A stretch of 64,000 bases of DNA from NCBI GenBank assembly GCA_019639155.1, contig JAHBSJ010000004.1:124001-188000 (forward strand), in the 5' to 3' direction. Positions within the stretch are counted from its first letter, which is position 1. Every line of letters starts with the position of its first letter. Both the position numbers and the translations under genes were made by a program. Under the pieces are notes generated by a model. That model was not told where the DNA came from. It saw only the letters and a list, made by a program, of their open reading frames with translations, and searched no databases. The DNA is from Acidobacteriota bacterium (lineage in GTDB: Bacteria > Acidobacteriota > Blastocatellia > Pyrinomonadales > Pyrinomonadaceae). This document shows, piece after piece, positions 34,643 through 44,764 of the stretch.

Positions 34643-35514
34643 AAGCTCTCCAGTATCTCGACCTCATTACCGACGAATATCTCGACACCCGGAGTCTCGG
34701 GAATAAGATTAGTGCCGAAAAGCACAGCGGTTGGTTCAAGGCCGAGAGATTCCAAACGTTGCGGCATAACATCGCGTGCCATACGGAAAGACGCCAGCGT
34801 CTTCAAAGGCTCTTTGCCGTCGAATTCGCCGCGTTCGGGATCGACCGTGGTCATAACGCATCGGGCACAGGGTTTTGTGACGCGAAAAACCGCTTCTCCG
34901 ATTCGAATTCGCTTCCAATCGTCTTCAGTAAACGCCTCGCCGCCTGAAACCACGAGATTAGGCCGAAAACGCCGCATCGGCAGCGGTCGTGACGCAGGAA
35001 GCCCGCCTACAGCAGCCGTTTCGGCGATCTTTCTGTTCAGAACGAAGAGCGATGATTCCGCTGTGATCAGCAGCGGATATCCGTCCGCAAAGCTCACCAA
35101 CTCGCCGCCGCGATTGAACCGCTCGTTTATCGGCCGGCCTGCGTCGTCGGGCATATAGAGCAGCCGCACTTCCCTGCCGAGTAGGTCCGAGAACCACTCG
35201 TTCGTCTCAACGTCATATTCAAATGCCTCGCTCTCACTGTTCCAGACTTTCGCCGTCTTTCGCTCGCCCTCCACGATCGGCTCGATCCGCAGCTTCGTCA
35301 TCAGGTCGGTCCACACCTCGATGCCGTATCCACTCAATCTAACGCGGATCGTCGCCATTTTCGGTTCCTCACGCTGCGTCAAGAACTTGCCGTCGGCATC
35401 GACGATCAGCCAACGCCGGTCGAACTCAAGTCCGCATGATCCGACAAACGAACGCTGCAAATTAATGCCTTTGAGCGATTTGATCGGGTAGGTGTTTATC
35501 TCAGAAATATGCAT
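34639..35514 (-). CDS. MOSC domain protein (YcbX/mARC-like)
   Basis: 291 aa. An N-terminal MOSC_N beta-barrel (MHISEINTYPIKSLKGINLQRS; LTQREEPKMATIRV) is followed by the C-terminal MOSC domain, with RFRPNLVVSGGEAFTEDDW and the conserved Cys motif TKPCARCVMTTVDPERG. MOSC proteins bind the molybdenum cofactor and in the YcbX/mARC group reduce N-hydroxylated compounds. No ferredoxin domain is attached, so an external electron donor would be needed. A CCACAGAG repeat begins 13 bp upstream of its start. Confidence 0.88.
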   Translation of the reverse strand: MHISEINTYPIKSLKGINLQRSFVGSCGLEFDRRWLIVDADGKFLTQREEPKMATIRVRLSGYGIEVWTDLMTKLRIEPIVEGERKTAKVWNSESEAFEYDVETNEWFSDLLGREVRLLYMPDDAGRPINERFNRGGELVSFADGYPLLITAESSLFVLNRKIAETAAVGGLPASRPLPMRRFRPNLVVSGGEAFTEDDWKRIRIGEAVFRVTKPCARCVMTTVDPERGEFDGKEPLKTLASFRMARDVMPQRLESLGLEPTAVLFGTNLIPETPGVEIFVGNEVEILESF

Positions 35515-35526
35515 TTGGTTTAGTTT

Positions 35527-35625
35527 GCCACAGAGATCACGGAGATCATGAGAACTGGTCTTTGGTCTTTGGTCTTTGGTCTTTGGTCTTTGGTCTTCTG
35601 AATTTTGACTTTAGATTTTCGACTT
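35527..35625. repeat. CCACAGAG repeat followed by 7-bp GGTCTTT array
   Basis: The 311-bp gap before groES begins with a CCACAGAG-family copy (35527-35555) followed by about five GGTCTTT units and related sequence (GACTTTAGATTTTCGACTTT). No gene is seen in it; the right half holds the groE promoter and operator. Confidence 0.9.
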
Positions 35626-35698
35626 TCGATATCATCCCTTCAGCTTTCCACAACTTGACAATACCATTATCAACTTTTCTGCTAATACAATTTTATAC

Positions 35699-35728
35699 TT
35701 GACAAAATATTCTGCATTCCAGTAGACT
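35699..35728 (+). promoter_or_regulatory. groESL promoter
   Basis: TTGACA at 35699-35704 and TAGACT at 35723-35728, 18-bp spacing, directly before the CIRCE operator. This fits a sigma-70-type promoter repressed by HrcA. Confidence 0.75.
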
Positions 35729-35753
35729 AGCACTCAAGAACGCAGAGTGCTAA
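35727..35753 (+). promoter_or_regulatory. CIRCE operator (HrcA binding site)
   Basis: CTAGCACTC-N9-GAGTGCTAA matches the CIRCE consensus TTAGCACTC-N9-GAGTGCTAA with one mismatch and overlaps the promoter -10 end. HrcA repression of groESL with heat-shock release is expected; hrcA is not in this window. Confidence 0.96.
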
Positions 35754-35825
35754 AGGGGATTTTTCCACACCTGCGTTCGGATAGCTATAAATAACAAAAC
35801 TCAATATTAACAGGAGTAACAGACT

Positions 35826-36140
35826 ATGGCGACAACAGTAACACCGCTTCACGATCGCGTGATCATCAAGCGCATCGAGGACAATGTCAACCAGACCGCA
35901 GGCGGGCTCTACATCCCCGACGCTGCAAAGGAAAAGCCGCAAGAAGGCGAGGTAATCGCGGCCGGTGCAGGCAAATATAAAGAGGACGGCACGCGTCAGA
36001 CGCTTGACGTAAAGGCGGGCGACCGTGTTCTTTTCGGCAAATACTCGGGCAGCGAGATCAAACTCGACGGCGAAGAGTACATCATCATGCGCGAGGACGA
36101 GATCCTCGGCATCATTTCGCGAGCCGGAGCGGCCGCATAG
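35826..36140 (+). CDS. groES: Co-chaperonin GroES
   Basis: 104 aa, a little longer than the usual 95-97. The family pattern is complete: [42 protein letters not shown], with the mobile loop, then [36 protein letters not shown]. It caps GroEL. An AGGAG-type Shine-Dalgarno (ACAGGAGTAAC) precedes it. First gene of the CIRCE-controlled pair. Confidence 0.98.
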   Translation: MATTVTPLHDRVIIKRIEDNVNQTAGGLYIPDAAKEKPQEGEVIAAGAGKYKEDGTRQTLDVKAGDRVLFGKYSGSEIKLDGEEYIIMREDEILGIISRAGAAA

Positions 36141-37896
<1,756 letters not shown>

Positions 37897-37904
37897 TTCC
37901 CGCC

Positions 37905-37971
37905 GGACCGCAGGCTGCCAGCCTGCACCGTCCGCCCATCAAGTCAGAACCGCCTGCGTAAGCGAGCGGCC
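37905..37971. repeat. Palindromic repeats after groEL, including a CAGAACC-family copy
   Basis: GCAGGCTGCCAGCCTGC is a short palindrome at 37910-37926; 37943-37971 starts GTCAGAACCGCCTGCGTAAG and ends GCGAGCGGCC, a diverged relative of the 18746 arm with a compensated stem (AACCGCC pairing toward GCGG). Confidence 0.75.
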
Positions 37972-37989
37972 AGACTGCGAAAACAATAA

Positions 37990-38018
37990 AGGGCCTCGGC
38001 ACCTCGCCGGGGCTTTTT
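37990..38018 (+). terminator. groESL terminator
   Basis: GGGCCTCGGC - ACCTC - GCCGGGGCT followed by TTTT; a strong GC stem with one G-T pair, 95 bp after the groEL stop. Confidence 0.85.
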
Positions 38019-38073
38019 ACTTGCAAAGAAAGGTCACATCCATTAATATCTCCATCGACTTTTCAAATAGATT

Positions 38074-38727
38074 ATGAGACCCACACGTGTTTTTTCGCCT
38101 ACTTTGGCGCGAGTTCGACGCTCGATCGCCATCACTCTCTTGCTCGCTGCGTTCGCATCCTCAGGGCTTGCACAGTCTGGGCCTGATCTTTCCGATTTCG
38201 ACCGAGACTCGTTAAAGGAGTTGCTCGATGAACTCGCAGAGGCGTTGATAGGTAGGTGGCGTACGCCGTTTGGAGACAAGATCGGCAGTTTGTACTACAC
38301 TCATGCCACGTTCCATCTCTCAGGAAATACTCTCACACTGAAAACACGCCGGGTCACCCACCAGACGGAACCCGGCCTTTACCAATGTGCGATGTATGGA
38401 GTTATCGAAGACGATCAGATATTTGACCTAAGAGACGTTGTGACCACACGCCGGAATCCACCCATGCCGCATGAGTCTGCTCGAATACTGCTTGTTGACC
38501 TTAGATCCAAGTCCGGCATATCAAAACAACGCGCGTGGGGATACGCCAAAAATTCAAGCAATGGAAGATGCTGGGAATGGACAAAGAGCCGAGACCAGAC
38601 AACCGCGATTGACCAGGTAGGCATTCCATTCACTATCGGGAAATATAAGGGCGACGAGGATGAAGTACACGACTTGCTCCGGGCGGCGATCCTCCAGCTC
38701 TCGGCCTTGGCGAAGAGCGTAAGATAG
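38074..38727 (+). CDS. Hypothetical secreted protein
   Basis: 217 aa with a signal peptide (RSIAITLLLAAFASSGLAQS). The mature part contains WRTPFGDKIGSLYYTHATFHLSGNTLTLKTRRVTHQ and IEDDQIFDLRDVVTTRRN, which look beta-rich. No family recognised and no catalytic pattern seen. It lies right after the groESL terminator, and its neighbours downstream are also uncharacterised. A single internal Cys pair (QCAMYG, GRCWEW) could form a disulfide in the periplasm. Confidence 0.65.
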   Translation: MRPTRVFSPTLARVRRSIAITLLLAAFASSGLAQSGPDLSDFDRDSLKELLDELAEALIGRWRTPFGDKIGSLYYTHATFHLSGNTLTLKTRRVTHQTEPGLYQCAMYGVIEDDQIFDLRDVVTTRRNPPMPHESARILLVDLRSKSGISKQRAWGYAKNSSNGRCWEWTKSRDQTTAIDQVGIPFTIGKYKGDEDEVHDLLRAAILQLSALAKSVR

Positions 38728-38860
38728 GTGGGATGCCCGACGTCGACCCGACATAACCGGGTGCGAGGTGGTGGTCAATAGGCGTGAGACCCCAGCTATC
38801 GCAGCAACCGACGCTGCGTTTACTTGTCTTTTGGTGGCGCGGGAAAATTTCTCTAAGGCT

Positions 38861-39676
38861 ATGGTAGATCTTATGACCTCAAATATTAGGGCAGTCCTCT
38901 GCCTCGTTTTCTTGGGAATCATCACACTTCTGCAGCCCGGTCATGTGATAGGGCAGAGCATTTGTTCTGACATCGAGGGAGCGCAGACCATCTACGAGAA
39001 AATCACACTAAACTTTCGTGGCAGCGAGGCTCAGCAACGGCAAGCCGTTGAAAAAGCGAAAGAGTTCTTATCCAAGTACGGTGGCTGTTCACAGCATAGC
39101 GAGACCATACAGTGGACGCTTTCTTTCCTCCGCAGGAAAGGCGTGGCTGGCGTCGCTCCCCAAGTGCTAGAGGGTTTTCCCTCTACCACCGCATCACGCG
39201 GAGGCCCTTCTGCTCCTTACGTGAATAAGAAGTTCAAGGTAAGTTTTAGGATCCCTGAAGAGGCGGATGATAAGGTCATCAACGATAGTGAGATCATGTA
39301 TCGCGCACCTGGCTTTGAAATGAGCTTCGTTGTGATCGATCAGTCAAAACTTATCGGCAATGCGATGAAGGACGATGCCGAACTTGTTCGATTATCCCGG
39401 TTTTTTTTCGATTACCTTAAAGAACGCCTAAAGTTCGTTCAGGTGCGAGGGTTTCAAACATCCATCACCCAAGTGGCAGGCAGGCGGGCTCTCAAGTTCG
39501 AAGCATCGACGTCAAACTCGTACTTCGCCGACGTTAGATCTTTTGGGTATCTGATTCCTGTACCCGACCACAGACGCGTTTACGCCTTTGGTTTCGAAAT
39601 GCCGTCCGGAGAAAGCTATCAAGAATGGCTGGGACCCGCGGAGAGGTCTGTCAACTCTTTTGCGATCATTGAGTGA
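38861..39676 (+). CDS. Hypothetical secreted protein
   Basis: 271 aa from the ATG at 38861 (or 38873); the signal helix is IRAVLCLVFLGIITLLQPGHVIGQ, so earlier in-frame codons are not used. Mature part: helical QTIYEKITLNFRGSEAQQRQAVEKAKEFLSKYGGC, then a beta-rich section (KFKVSFRIPEEADDKVINDSEIMYRAPGFEMSFVVIDQSKL; AGRRALKFEASTSNSYFADVRSFGYLIPV). No family is recognised. It belongs to a group of three uncharacterised genes (38074-40207) between repeat elements. Confidence 0.62.
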   Translation: MVDLMTSNIRAVLCLVFLGIITLLQPGHVIGQSICSDIEGAQTIYEKITLNFRGSEAQQRQAVEKAKEFLSKYGGCSQHSETIQWTLSFLRRKGVAGVAPQVLEGFPSTTASRGGPSAPYVNKKFKVSFRIPEEADDKVINDSEIMYRAPGFEMSFVVIDQSKLIGNAMKDDAELVRLSRFFFDYLKERLKFVQVRGFQTSITQVAGRRALKFEASTSNSYFADVRSFGYLIPVPDHRRVYAFGFEMPSGESYQEWLGPAERSVNSFAIIE

Positions 39677-39760
39677 CCGGTTGGCGTCTTCCGCGGATCA
39701 CTTTCCAGAGAGAGAGAATCGAAGCCGAAGCGAGTGGCACTGGAAATCACGAAGGCATTC

Positions 39761-40207
39761 ATGCGTCAGGTTGTAACGTTTCGATATCCTACTATGGCTA
39801 ACGATCCTGAATACGATCTGGGGAATACGAGGAACTCTGTGCACTTTGTGTGCTTCGATTGCCGCGTCTGTTTTAAGCAGCCTAATTCGTCGAATTGGGA
39901 CTCCACGCTTCCAGAGCGGCCGTTCCCCTGCCCCGAGTGCAGAGAGCAAATGCATGCGATGGGACGGCACTTTAAGGCCCCGCCGCGGCGCGACAAACGA
40001 CAATGGCTGAAGGTCGAGTTGCTTTACCACTACGGTGAGCGGTTCGTTGCCGGCAATTCCGATCTCGGTCGCAGCTGCGCAACCCTCTCGGACACAGTCA
40101 CCTATCTCACTGGACCGTACCGCTCGTTGTCCGAGGTCCGACAGGTGCTGCACGCTATACGTGGCCGAAAAGCCATCCGAGCCAACTCTAACCCAACCAG
40201 AGAATAG
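39761..40207 (+). CDS. Zinc-ribbon protein of unknown function
   Basis: 148 aa from the ATG at 39761 (GAAGG just upstream); a GTG at 39734 is an alternative. Four Cys in CFDCRVCFK and CPECREQMHAMGRHFKAP form a likely zinc ribbon; RRDKRQWLKVELLY after it is conserved in a family of small uncharacterised bacterial proteins that I recall only by pattern. No signal peptide. The role is unknown; nucleic-acid binding is one possibility. Confidence 0.65.
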   Translation: MRQVVTFRYPTMANDPEYDLGNTRNSVHFVCFDCRVCFKQPNSSNWDSTLPERPFPCPECREQMHAMGRHFKAPPRRDKRQWLKVELLYHYGERFVAGNSDLGRSCATLSDTVTYLTGPYRSLSEVRQVLHAIRGRKAIRANSNPTRE

Positions 40208-40315
40208 TGGATCAACCGCCTCTTAGGGTGGTGTTTCAGGCGGGTCTGCGGATCGCGGTAGGCGGAATATTTTCATTGGTTTTAGCAAACGGACAACGGG
40301 ACGGGGCAGTCTGCC

Positions 40316-40364
40316 GGGCTTCAGCCCAAATCGATCGCGCCGGGCTTAAGCCGGTACAGCAACT
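40316..40364. repeat. CGGGCTTNAGCCC palindrome pair in a 365-bp gene-free gap
   Basis: The gap 40208-40572 contains two palindromes, GCCGGGCTTCAGCCC and CCGGGCTTAAGCCGG. The rest holds no convincing gene; a short open frame across 40207-40416 runs through the palindromes and lacks a ribosome site. Confidence 0.7.
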
Positions 40365-40572
40365 TGTCACTGAAACCGTCGACTGTATCCGACTTCAATA
40401 TACCGCCCGCAGATAGATCCTTTATGGTCGGATGACCCTTTCCGGCAAGAAACCTCGTTTAAGTAAGTAGGACTGTTCATTTTGGCTGAGTTGCTGTCAG
40501 AAAAGAGCGTGATGGCAATTTGCGAAGCTATTTCGCTTTTCGCTCGATCGAACGATTAATTGGAGAAAAACA

Positions 40573-41040
40573 ATGAGAAGAGCTTTACTGAGCATTTTTT
40601 GCTTAAGCATTTTTGCCATCGGAGCAGCGGCACAGACCGCAAATCAGCCGGCTACAACGCCGGGCAACGTGTCGCGGATCACTTACTTTGATGTCCTGCC
40701 GGGAAAGGGCGCCGAGAATAACAACCACATCCGCACAAACCAGATGCCAATACTCGAGGAACAAAAGAAGCAGGGTCTGATCGTCAGCTACGGCTTTTTT
40801 ACGAAGCCGACAACGGACGGGCCGGGTGACTGGGATCTGGGACTGGTGGTAACGTATAAAACCTATGCGGAAGCCATCGACGCTAATCCCGAAAGAGGCG
40901 AGAAAATGAACGCAATCACTTTAAAACACTACGGCTCGGCCGAGGCAAGGACAAAGGCGAACGATGCGACAAATGGATTTCGAACTGTCGTCGGCAGCTA
41001 CTTGGTAAGAGGCGTTACATTTAATCCGATGCCGAAATAG
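40573..41040 (+). CDS. Secreted protein with dimeric alpha/beta-barrel-like pattern
   Basis: 155 aa with a signal peptide (ALLSIFCLSIFAIGAAAQ). VSRITYFDVLPGKGAENNNHIRTNQMPILEEQKKQGLIVSYGFF resembles the first half of a dimeric alpha/beta barrel (EthD, NIPSNAP, ABM types), and DWDLGLVVTYKTYAEAID the second strand-helix unit. Substrate and function unknown. GGAG precedes the start and a strong terminator follows the stop, so it is a single-gene transcript. Confidence 0.68.
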   Translation: MRRALLSIFCLSIFAIGAAAQTANQPATTPGNVSRITYFDVLPGKGAENNNHIRTNQMPILEEQKKQGLIVSYGFFTKPTTDGPGDWDLGLVVTYKTYAEAIDANPERGEKMNAITLKHYGSAEARTKANDATNGFRTVVGSYLVRGVTFNPMPK

Positions 41041-41068
41041 ACGACCGTTCCGGCCGGTACCAATATTA

Positions 41069-41104
41069 AGAGCCTCGGGCTTTATAGGCCCGAGGCTATT
41101 TTTT
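41069..41104 (+). terminator. Rho-independent terminator
   Basis: 10-bp stem AGCCTCGGGC/GCCCGAGGCT with a 7-nt loop and six T, right after the gene ending at 41040. Confidence 0.93.
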
Positions 41105-41133
41105 GTCAGCAGCGTGCTGAAAGATCGCTATAA

Positions 41134-41484
41134 CTACCCTCTGACATACCGCGGGACGCAGCGGCCGCGTCGGTCTTTAACGTACCGGTAGATTAGGTAA
41201 CCTCCCGAGCCGGTTCCTGCACCGAGCAACGCTCCGCGACCACCGCCCAGACCGCCGCCGACCGCGGCACCCACGCCGGCAGCCAATGCGGCGTTGAGTA
41301 TCCTGGTGCCCTTCTTAGTGTTTTTACGCACACGGAATGTGCCGCGGGGACACGGCCTTATCGCTGAGGAACTCGCCATTCCCGCAGACGACGTCATTGC
41401 AGCGTCAGCCGTTCCCAACGGCGTTTCCGGAACAAAAAGCGCACACATCGTTATCACCATAAGAATCGAAATTGTCTTTTTCAT
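41134..41484 (-). CDS. Secreted glycine-zipper protein
   Basis: 116 aa. A signal peptide (ISILMVITMCALFVPETPLGTADA) is followed by a short Cys-containing basic region and a glycine-zipper membrane hairpin (AALAAGVGAAVGGGLGGGRGALLGAGTGSGGYLIY). The basic C-terminus (KDRRGRCVPRYVRG) includes a second Cys that could bond with PCPRGTF. Related small proteins are envelope-associated and poorly understood. A GGAGG-type Shine-Dalgarno is present. Confidence 0.7.
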   Translation of the reverse strand: MKKTISILMVITMCALFVPETPLGTADAAMTSSAGMASSSAIRPCPRGTFRVRKNTKKGTRILNAALAAGVGAAVGGGLGGGRGALLGAGTGSGGYLIYRYVKDRRGRCVPRYVRG

Positions 41485-41698
41485 AATTCCTCCTTCGTAT
41501 TAGTGCATTTTGGGGAAGAGTATTCATGACAAGAACGCTGCCAGCCTTTCATTTGTCTGTTGTATGGCTTCAAACAAAGATGATCCACACCAAAGACCAG
41601 TTCTCAACGTTCCTTTAATACGATTCAATTTTCCGGATATTGAGTTGTTTACTTTTTTCGTTCAAAAAACATTGAGTTTTGGACCGCAATGATCAGAT

Positions 41699-41727
41699 CA
41701 AAAGGCCTCTGCTGCCGCCGAGGCCTA
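41699..41727 (-). terminator. Terminator of the dienelactone hydrolase gene
   Basis: On the minus strand AGGCCTC - 10-nt loop - GAGGCCT is followed by TTTT, 27 bp beyond the stop at 41754. Confidence 0.72.
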
Positions 41728-41753
41728 AACTGGATACGGGGACGTAACGGGTT

Positions 41754-42653
41754 TTATTTCAGATGCTTGCCGAAAAACTCCAACGTTCTGGCCCACGCGA
41801 GTTTTGCTGAGGCTTCGTCATAGCGAGGCGTTGTGTCGTTGTGAAAGCCGTGTTGTTTTTCGGCGTACATGTATGACTCGAAAACTTTCTTGTTCTCGTT
41901 CAAGGCTTTTTCGTAAGCCTCAATGCCGGCGTTGATGCGTTGGTCATTGCCGGCGTAGTGAAACTGGAGCGGAGCCACGATCTTCGGCACATCGGTGACG
42001 CCCGCCTGGCTGCCGTAAAACGCGACGCCGGCGTTCAGATCCTTGCCAAGACGCACCGCAAGCTGATTCACCATGCCGCCGCCAAAGCAAAAACCGACCG
42101 CTCCGAGTTTGCCTTTGCTGTCCTTCCGCTTTTTCAGCCACATCGCCGCAGCGACAAAATCTTCGGTCATCTTCTTGCCGTCAACGGTGCGAAACTTCGC
42201 GGCGGCATCCTGCTCATTGCCCGGATAGCCGCCGACCGACGTCAAGCCGTCGGGTGCGAACGCGAGAAATCCGGCCTTTGCAAAACGCCGTGCGACGTCC
42301 TCGATATATGGATTCAGGCCGCGGTTCTCGTGGATGACAAGCACCGCCGGAAACTTGCTGCCTTTTGCGGGGCGTGCAAGATAGCCGCGGATCGAGCCGT
42401 TGCCCGCGGGCGACGCGACGCTTTCGTAGCCGACGCGGATATCTTTATCCTTTGGATCGACCGTCTGAGCCCAGGCATAGTTCGGCGTCAGGCTCTGTAC
42501 TAATGCGGCCACCGTCACACCGCCGACGGCAAATTTTCCGAGTGCTGTAAAGAAATCTCGGCGGTCGATGTTGCCATGCTGCCATTCGTGGAACAGGTCT
42601 AGTAGTTCCTGCGGATACTCGTCTGCGGTCTTACGGTCGATAGGTTTTTCCAT
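41754..42653 (-). CDS. Exported dienelactone hydrolase family protein
   Basis: 299 aa alpha/beta hydrolase. Near the N-terminus RRDFFTALGKFAVGGVTVAALVQ resembles a Tat signal, followed by a site near YAWAQ. The catalytic triad of DLH proteins is visible: nucleophile Cys in GFCFGGG, Asp in HYAGNDQRINAG, and His in KQHGFHND; HENRGLNPYIEDVARR is also typical. It hydrolyses lactones or esters; the natural substrate is unknown. The preceding 50 residues (HEWQHGNIDRRDF) are seen in other exported DLH relatives. Confidence 0.87.
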   Translation of the reverse strand: MEKPIDRKTADEYPQELLDLFHEWQHGNIDRRDFFTALGKFAVGGVTVAALVQSLTPNYAWAQTVDPKDKDIRVGYESVASPAGNGSIRGYLARPAKGSKFPAVLVIHENRGLNPYIEDVARRFAKAGFLAFAPDGLTSVGGYPGNEQDAAAKFRTVDGKKMTEDFVAAAMWLKKRKDSKGKLGAVGFCFGGGMVNQLAVRLGKDLNAGVAFYGSQAGVTDVPKIVAPLQFHYAGNDQRINAGIEAYEKALNENKKVFESYMYAEKQHGFHNDTTPRYDEASAKLAWARTLEFFGKHLK

Positions 42654-42785
42654 ATACGGCGAGGATATCCTAATCGCGGACGGTAATCAAAATCTATTTG
42701 TCCCAGCCTCGGATGCACGAATAGTTGATTGTCCGCTGATGTTGGCTTACAATCGGCGCGATCCTTGACACAGGAATTGAACGCT

Positions 42786-43277
42786 ATGAAACTCCTTTTC
42801 CCTTTCGCGATCATTACGTTGATGTGGGCTTTTTGCGGGATGGGCGACCAGTCCGAAGGGCCTGCCACAAATAACAAACCCGCTGAGTCCAAGCCTGAAA
42901 AGAAGGCTCCGGACCGCAGCGAAGTAAAAACCGAACTCACCAACCTCGCACGAGAGATCGCCGGGGCCGCGAAGGACGGCGACGTCACCTTCCTCGCGAA
43001 GATCACGACCGACGATTTTCAGTTGACGGACATCGACGGAAAGGTTCAGGGGAAGAACAAGGTTCTGTCTGAGGTGAAAGAGGAGCGTGCTATAAGGTCG
43101 TTCGAGATATACGACGAAAAACTTGTCAGCTTGGACGAAACGACCGCCGTGCTCTCATACACACTTAAAGTGGCGGGAAAGAACGGAAGGACCGCAAAAG
43201 CGCAGACCACCGATACATTTGTTCGCAGCGAAGACCGGTGGCTCCTCAAAAGCGAACAGCAGACGCTCGTGAAATAG
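42786..43277 (+). CDS. Secreted NTF2-like (DUF4440/SnoaL) protein
   Basis: 163 aa from the ATG at 42786; the hydrophobic N-terminus (LLFPFAIITLMWAFCGMG) may be a lipoprotein signal with Cys17, though the lipobox is weak. A charged Pro/Lys linker precedes an NTF2-like domain: VKTELTNLAREIAGAAKDGDVTFLAKITTDDFQLTDIDGKVQGKNKVLSEV ... TDTFVRSEDRWLLKSEQ. Such domains bind small molecules or act in stress roles; no catalytic residues identified. It abuts a convergent gene with no gap. Confidence 0.7.
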   Translation: MKLLFPFAIITLMWAFCGMGDQSEGPATNNKPAESKPEKKAPDRSEVKTELTNLAREIAGAAKDGDVTFLAKITTDDFQLTDIDGKVQGKNKVLSEVKEERAIRSFEIYDEKLVSLDETTAVLSYTLKVAGKNGRTAKAQTTDTFVRSEDRWLLKSEQQTLVK

Positions 43278-43649
43278 CTATTTCGCCCGCGTCGCGGACC
43301 AGTCTTCCTGCGTGCTGCCGATTATGACATTGCCGGCCATCTTGTCGCCGGTGACCTTGCCGCTGAAGGTAAGCGTCAGAGCATTTCCGCCGTAATTTAT
43401 AGTGTAGGCAAATGTGATGACATCGCCTTTTATGGTGCCTTCAACAGGCACGTCGCCGTTCGGGCGTTTTGCGGTACCGGTCAGTTTCTCACCGTCAACA
43501 CTCAATACCAGTTTGAATGGCCGCGGGCCGCCGGGCGTGTTGTAAACCACGTCCCACTCACCCGCGACGCCATCGGCTGCCACCACATTCCCGAAACCTG
43601 CGAACATAAAACAGACCGCGATCACCGAAAATAATACTGCTTTTTTCAT
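43278..43649 (-). CDS. Small secreted beta-barrel-like protein
   Basis: 123 aa with signal FSVIAVCFMFAGFGNVVA. The mature protein (VAGEWDVVYNTPGGPRPFKLVLSVDGEKLTGTAKRPNGDVPVEGTIKGDVITFAYTINYGGNALTLTFSGKV) is a series of short strands of the kind found in lipocalin-like domains of other acidobacterial secreted proteins. Function unknown. It is convergent with, and touches, the NTF2-like gene. Confidence 0.68.
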   Translation of the reverse strand: MKKAVLFSVIAVCFMFAGFGNVVAADGVAGEWDVVYNTPGGPRPFKLVLSVDGEKLTGTAKRPNGDVPVEGTIKGDVITFAYTINYGGNALTLTFSGKVTGDKMAGNVIIGSTQEDWSATRAK

Positions 43650-43693
43650 ACATTCTATTCTACGACCGCTCGGACTATTCTCGTCAACCTTTA

Positions 43694-43733
43694 TAAAAAG
43701 AAAAACGCCTCGCGGCCATACACCTGCGAAGCG
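43694..43733 (-). terminator. Terminator of infA
   Basis: On the minus strand CGCTTCGC / GCGAGGCG stem (one G-T pair), 12-nt loop, then TTTTTCTTTTT, 22 bp after the infA stop. Confidence 0.8.
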
Positions 43734-43755
43734 CCGTTCTGAAATTCTGCTCGTC

Positions 43756-43974
43756 CTATTTATGGCGATATGTGATACGGCCTTTAGTCAGATCGTAAGG
43801 CGAGAGCTCGATATCCACGCGGTCACCCATCAGGATTCGGATGCGGTTTCGGCGCATGCGGCCTGAAATGGTCGCCAACACGATGTGATCCGAATCGTTC
43901 AGTTTCACCTTAAAGAAAGCGTTGGGCTGTTTGTCTATGACCACGCCCGACATTTCTATCATTTCTTCTTTCAT
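43756..43974 (-). CDS. infA: Translation initiation factor IF-1
   Basis: 72 aa, the exact usual size. The OB fold is complete: [65 protein letters not shown]. It binds the ribosomal A site during initiation with IF-2 and IF-3. Not located in a ribosomal protein cluster; the upstream neighbour is an RRM protein gene in the same direction. Some residues differ from the common bacterial sequence (ATISG for AHISG), which may mean a second, divergent copy exists elsewhere. Confidence 0.93.
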   Translation of the reverse strand: MKEEMIEMSGVVIDKQPNAFFKVKLNDSDHIVLATISGRMRRNRIRILMGDRVDIELSPYDLTKGRITYRHK

Positions 43975-44075
43975 AAAAACTCAAAAACAATGTTCCGAAC
44001 CCGTGAAGACGTATGCCTCCGCACGAATTAACGAACGGAGGCATTATACGACTTCCGACAAGCGGAATCCAAATC

Positions 44076-44411
44076 TTAGTAGCGTGACCTGTAACCGCCG
44101 CCGCCACCGCCGCGATTGCCGCCGCGGCCGCCGCCACCGCCGAATCCGCCGCCGCCGCGCTCTTCGCGGGGTTTGGCGATGTTAACGGTCAGCGTGCGTC
44201 CGTCCACCTCTTTGCCGTTAAAGCTATCGATGGCTGCGTTCGCTTCATCTGCAGATGACATTTCCACAAAGCCGAATCCGCGTGAACGGCCGGTGTCGCG
44301 GTCCTCGATGAGGTTGGCCGACTGAACCGTACCGGATTCGCCGAACATCGTTTCGAGGTCGTGCGCCGTGGTGTTGAATGAAAGATTTCCTACGTAAAGT
44401 TTCGTTGACAT
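44076..44411 (-). CDS. RRM RNA-binding protein with glycine-rich tail
   Basis: 111 aa. A single RRM at 1-80 has RNP2 LYVGNL and RNP1 RGFGFVEM; the tail [22 protein letters not shown] is the Gly/Arg domain of bacterial cold-induced RNA-binding proteins (the Rbp type of cyanobacteria). It probably binds single-stranded RNA and could act in cold or stress. The leader of nearly 190 nt (see the feature at 44412) is long for a small gene, as is known for cold-shock genes. AAGGAAAA serves as the ribosome site. Confidence 0.92.
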   Translation of the reverse strand: MSTKLYVGNLSFNTTAHDLETMFGESGTVQSANLIEDRDTGRSRGFGFVEMSSADEANAAIDSFNGKEVDGRTLTVNIAKPREERGGGGFGGGGGRGGNRGGGGGGYRSRY

Positions 44412-44764
44412 AATATTTTTCCTTTCCCGTTTTCCGGGATCCTATGCGAAGTGCCGATCGAAATGCTTCGTAGAAAACTACTTGAAGGAACGATCTCGGA
44501 TGCTCAATAATTCTGAGAGCCAAACTTCTGCTGCCAAATAACCGACCTGCTCTCAAACTGATCCAAAAATCGTTCTTAAGACGCGCCACCGTAGGCGCGA
44601 GAGGAGGAACTAACTAGAGAATGACGGTAAACAGCGTAGTATGCAAACCCGAAATGCCGAAATAACACAATTTGCACATTCCGACATGCATAGATTTGAA
44701 TACCTTTCATTAACAGCTGATAATCTGAATGCATATGCCGGATACCAACGGAAGCCGCGAATTA
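44412..44764. other. 353-bp gap: divergent leaders of the RRM gene and the 44765 gene
   Basis: No convincing gene inside. On the minus side a long AT-mixed leader runs to the RRM start, with a GCGCC/GGCGC hairpin near 44582-44597 that could be an early stem of the transcript. On the plus side TTGAAT near 44696 and TAATCT near 44720 are a weak promoter pair. Open frames in the gap are out-of-frame shadows. Confidence 0.5.

Noticed and set aside
40207..40416. Possible 69-aa gene
   Set aside because: Runs through palindromic repeats, has no Shine-Dalgarno and no recognisable content.
41510..41692. Possible 60-aa gene
   Set aside because: Only a short open frame in an AT-rich gap; nothing supports translation.
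44245..44589. Minus-strand frame overlapping the RRM start
   Set aside because: Out-of-frame shadow of the RRM gene and its leader.
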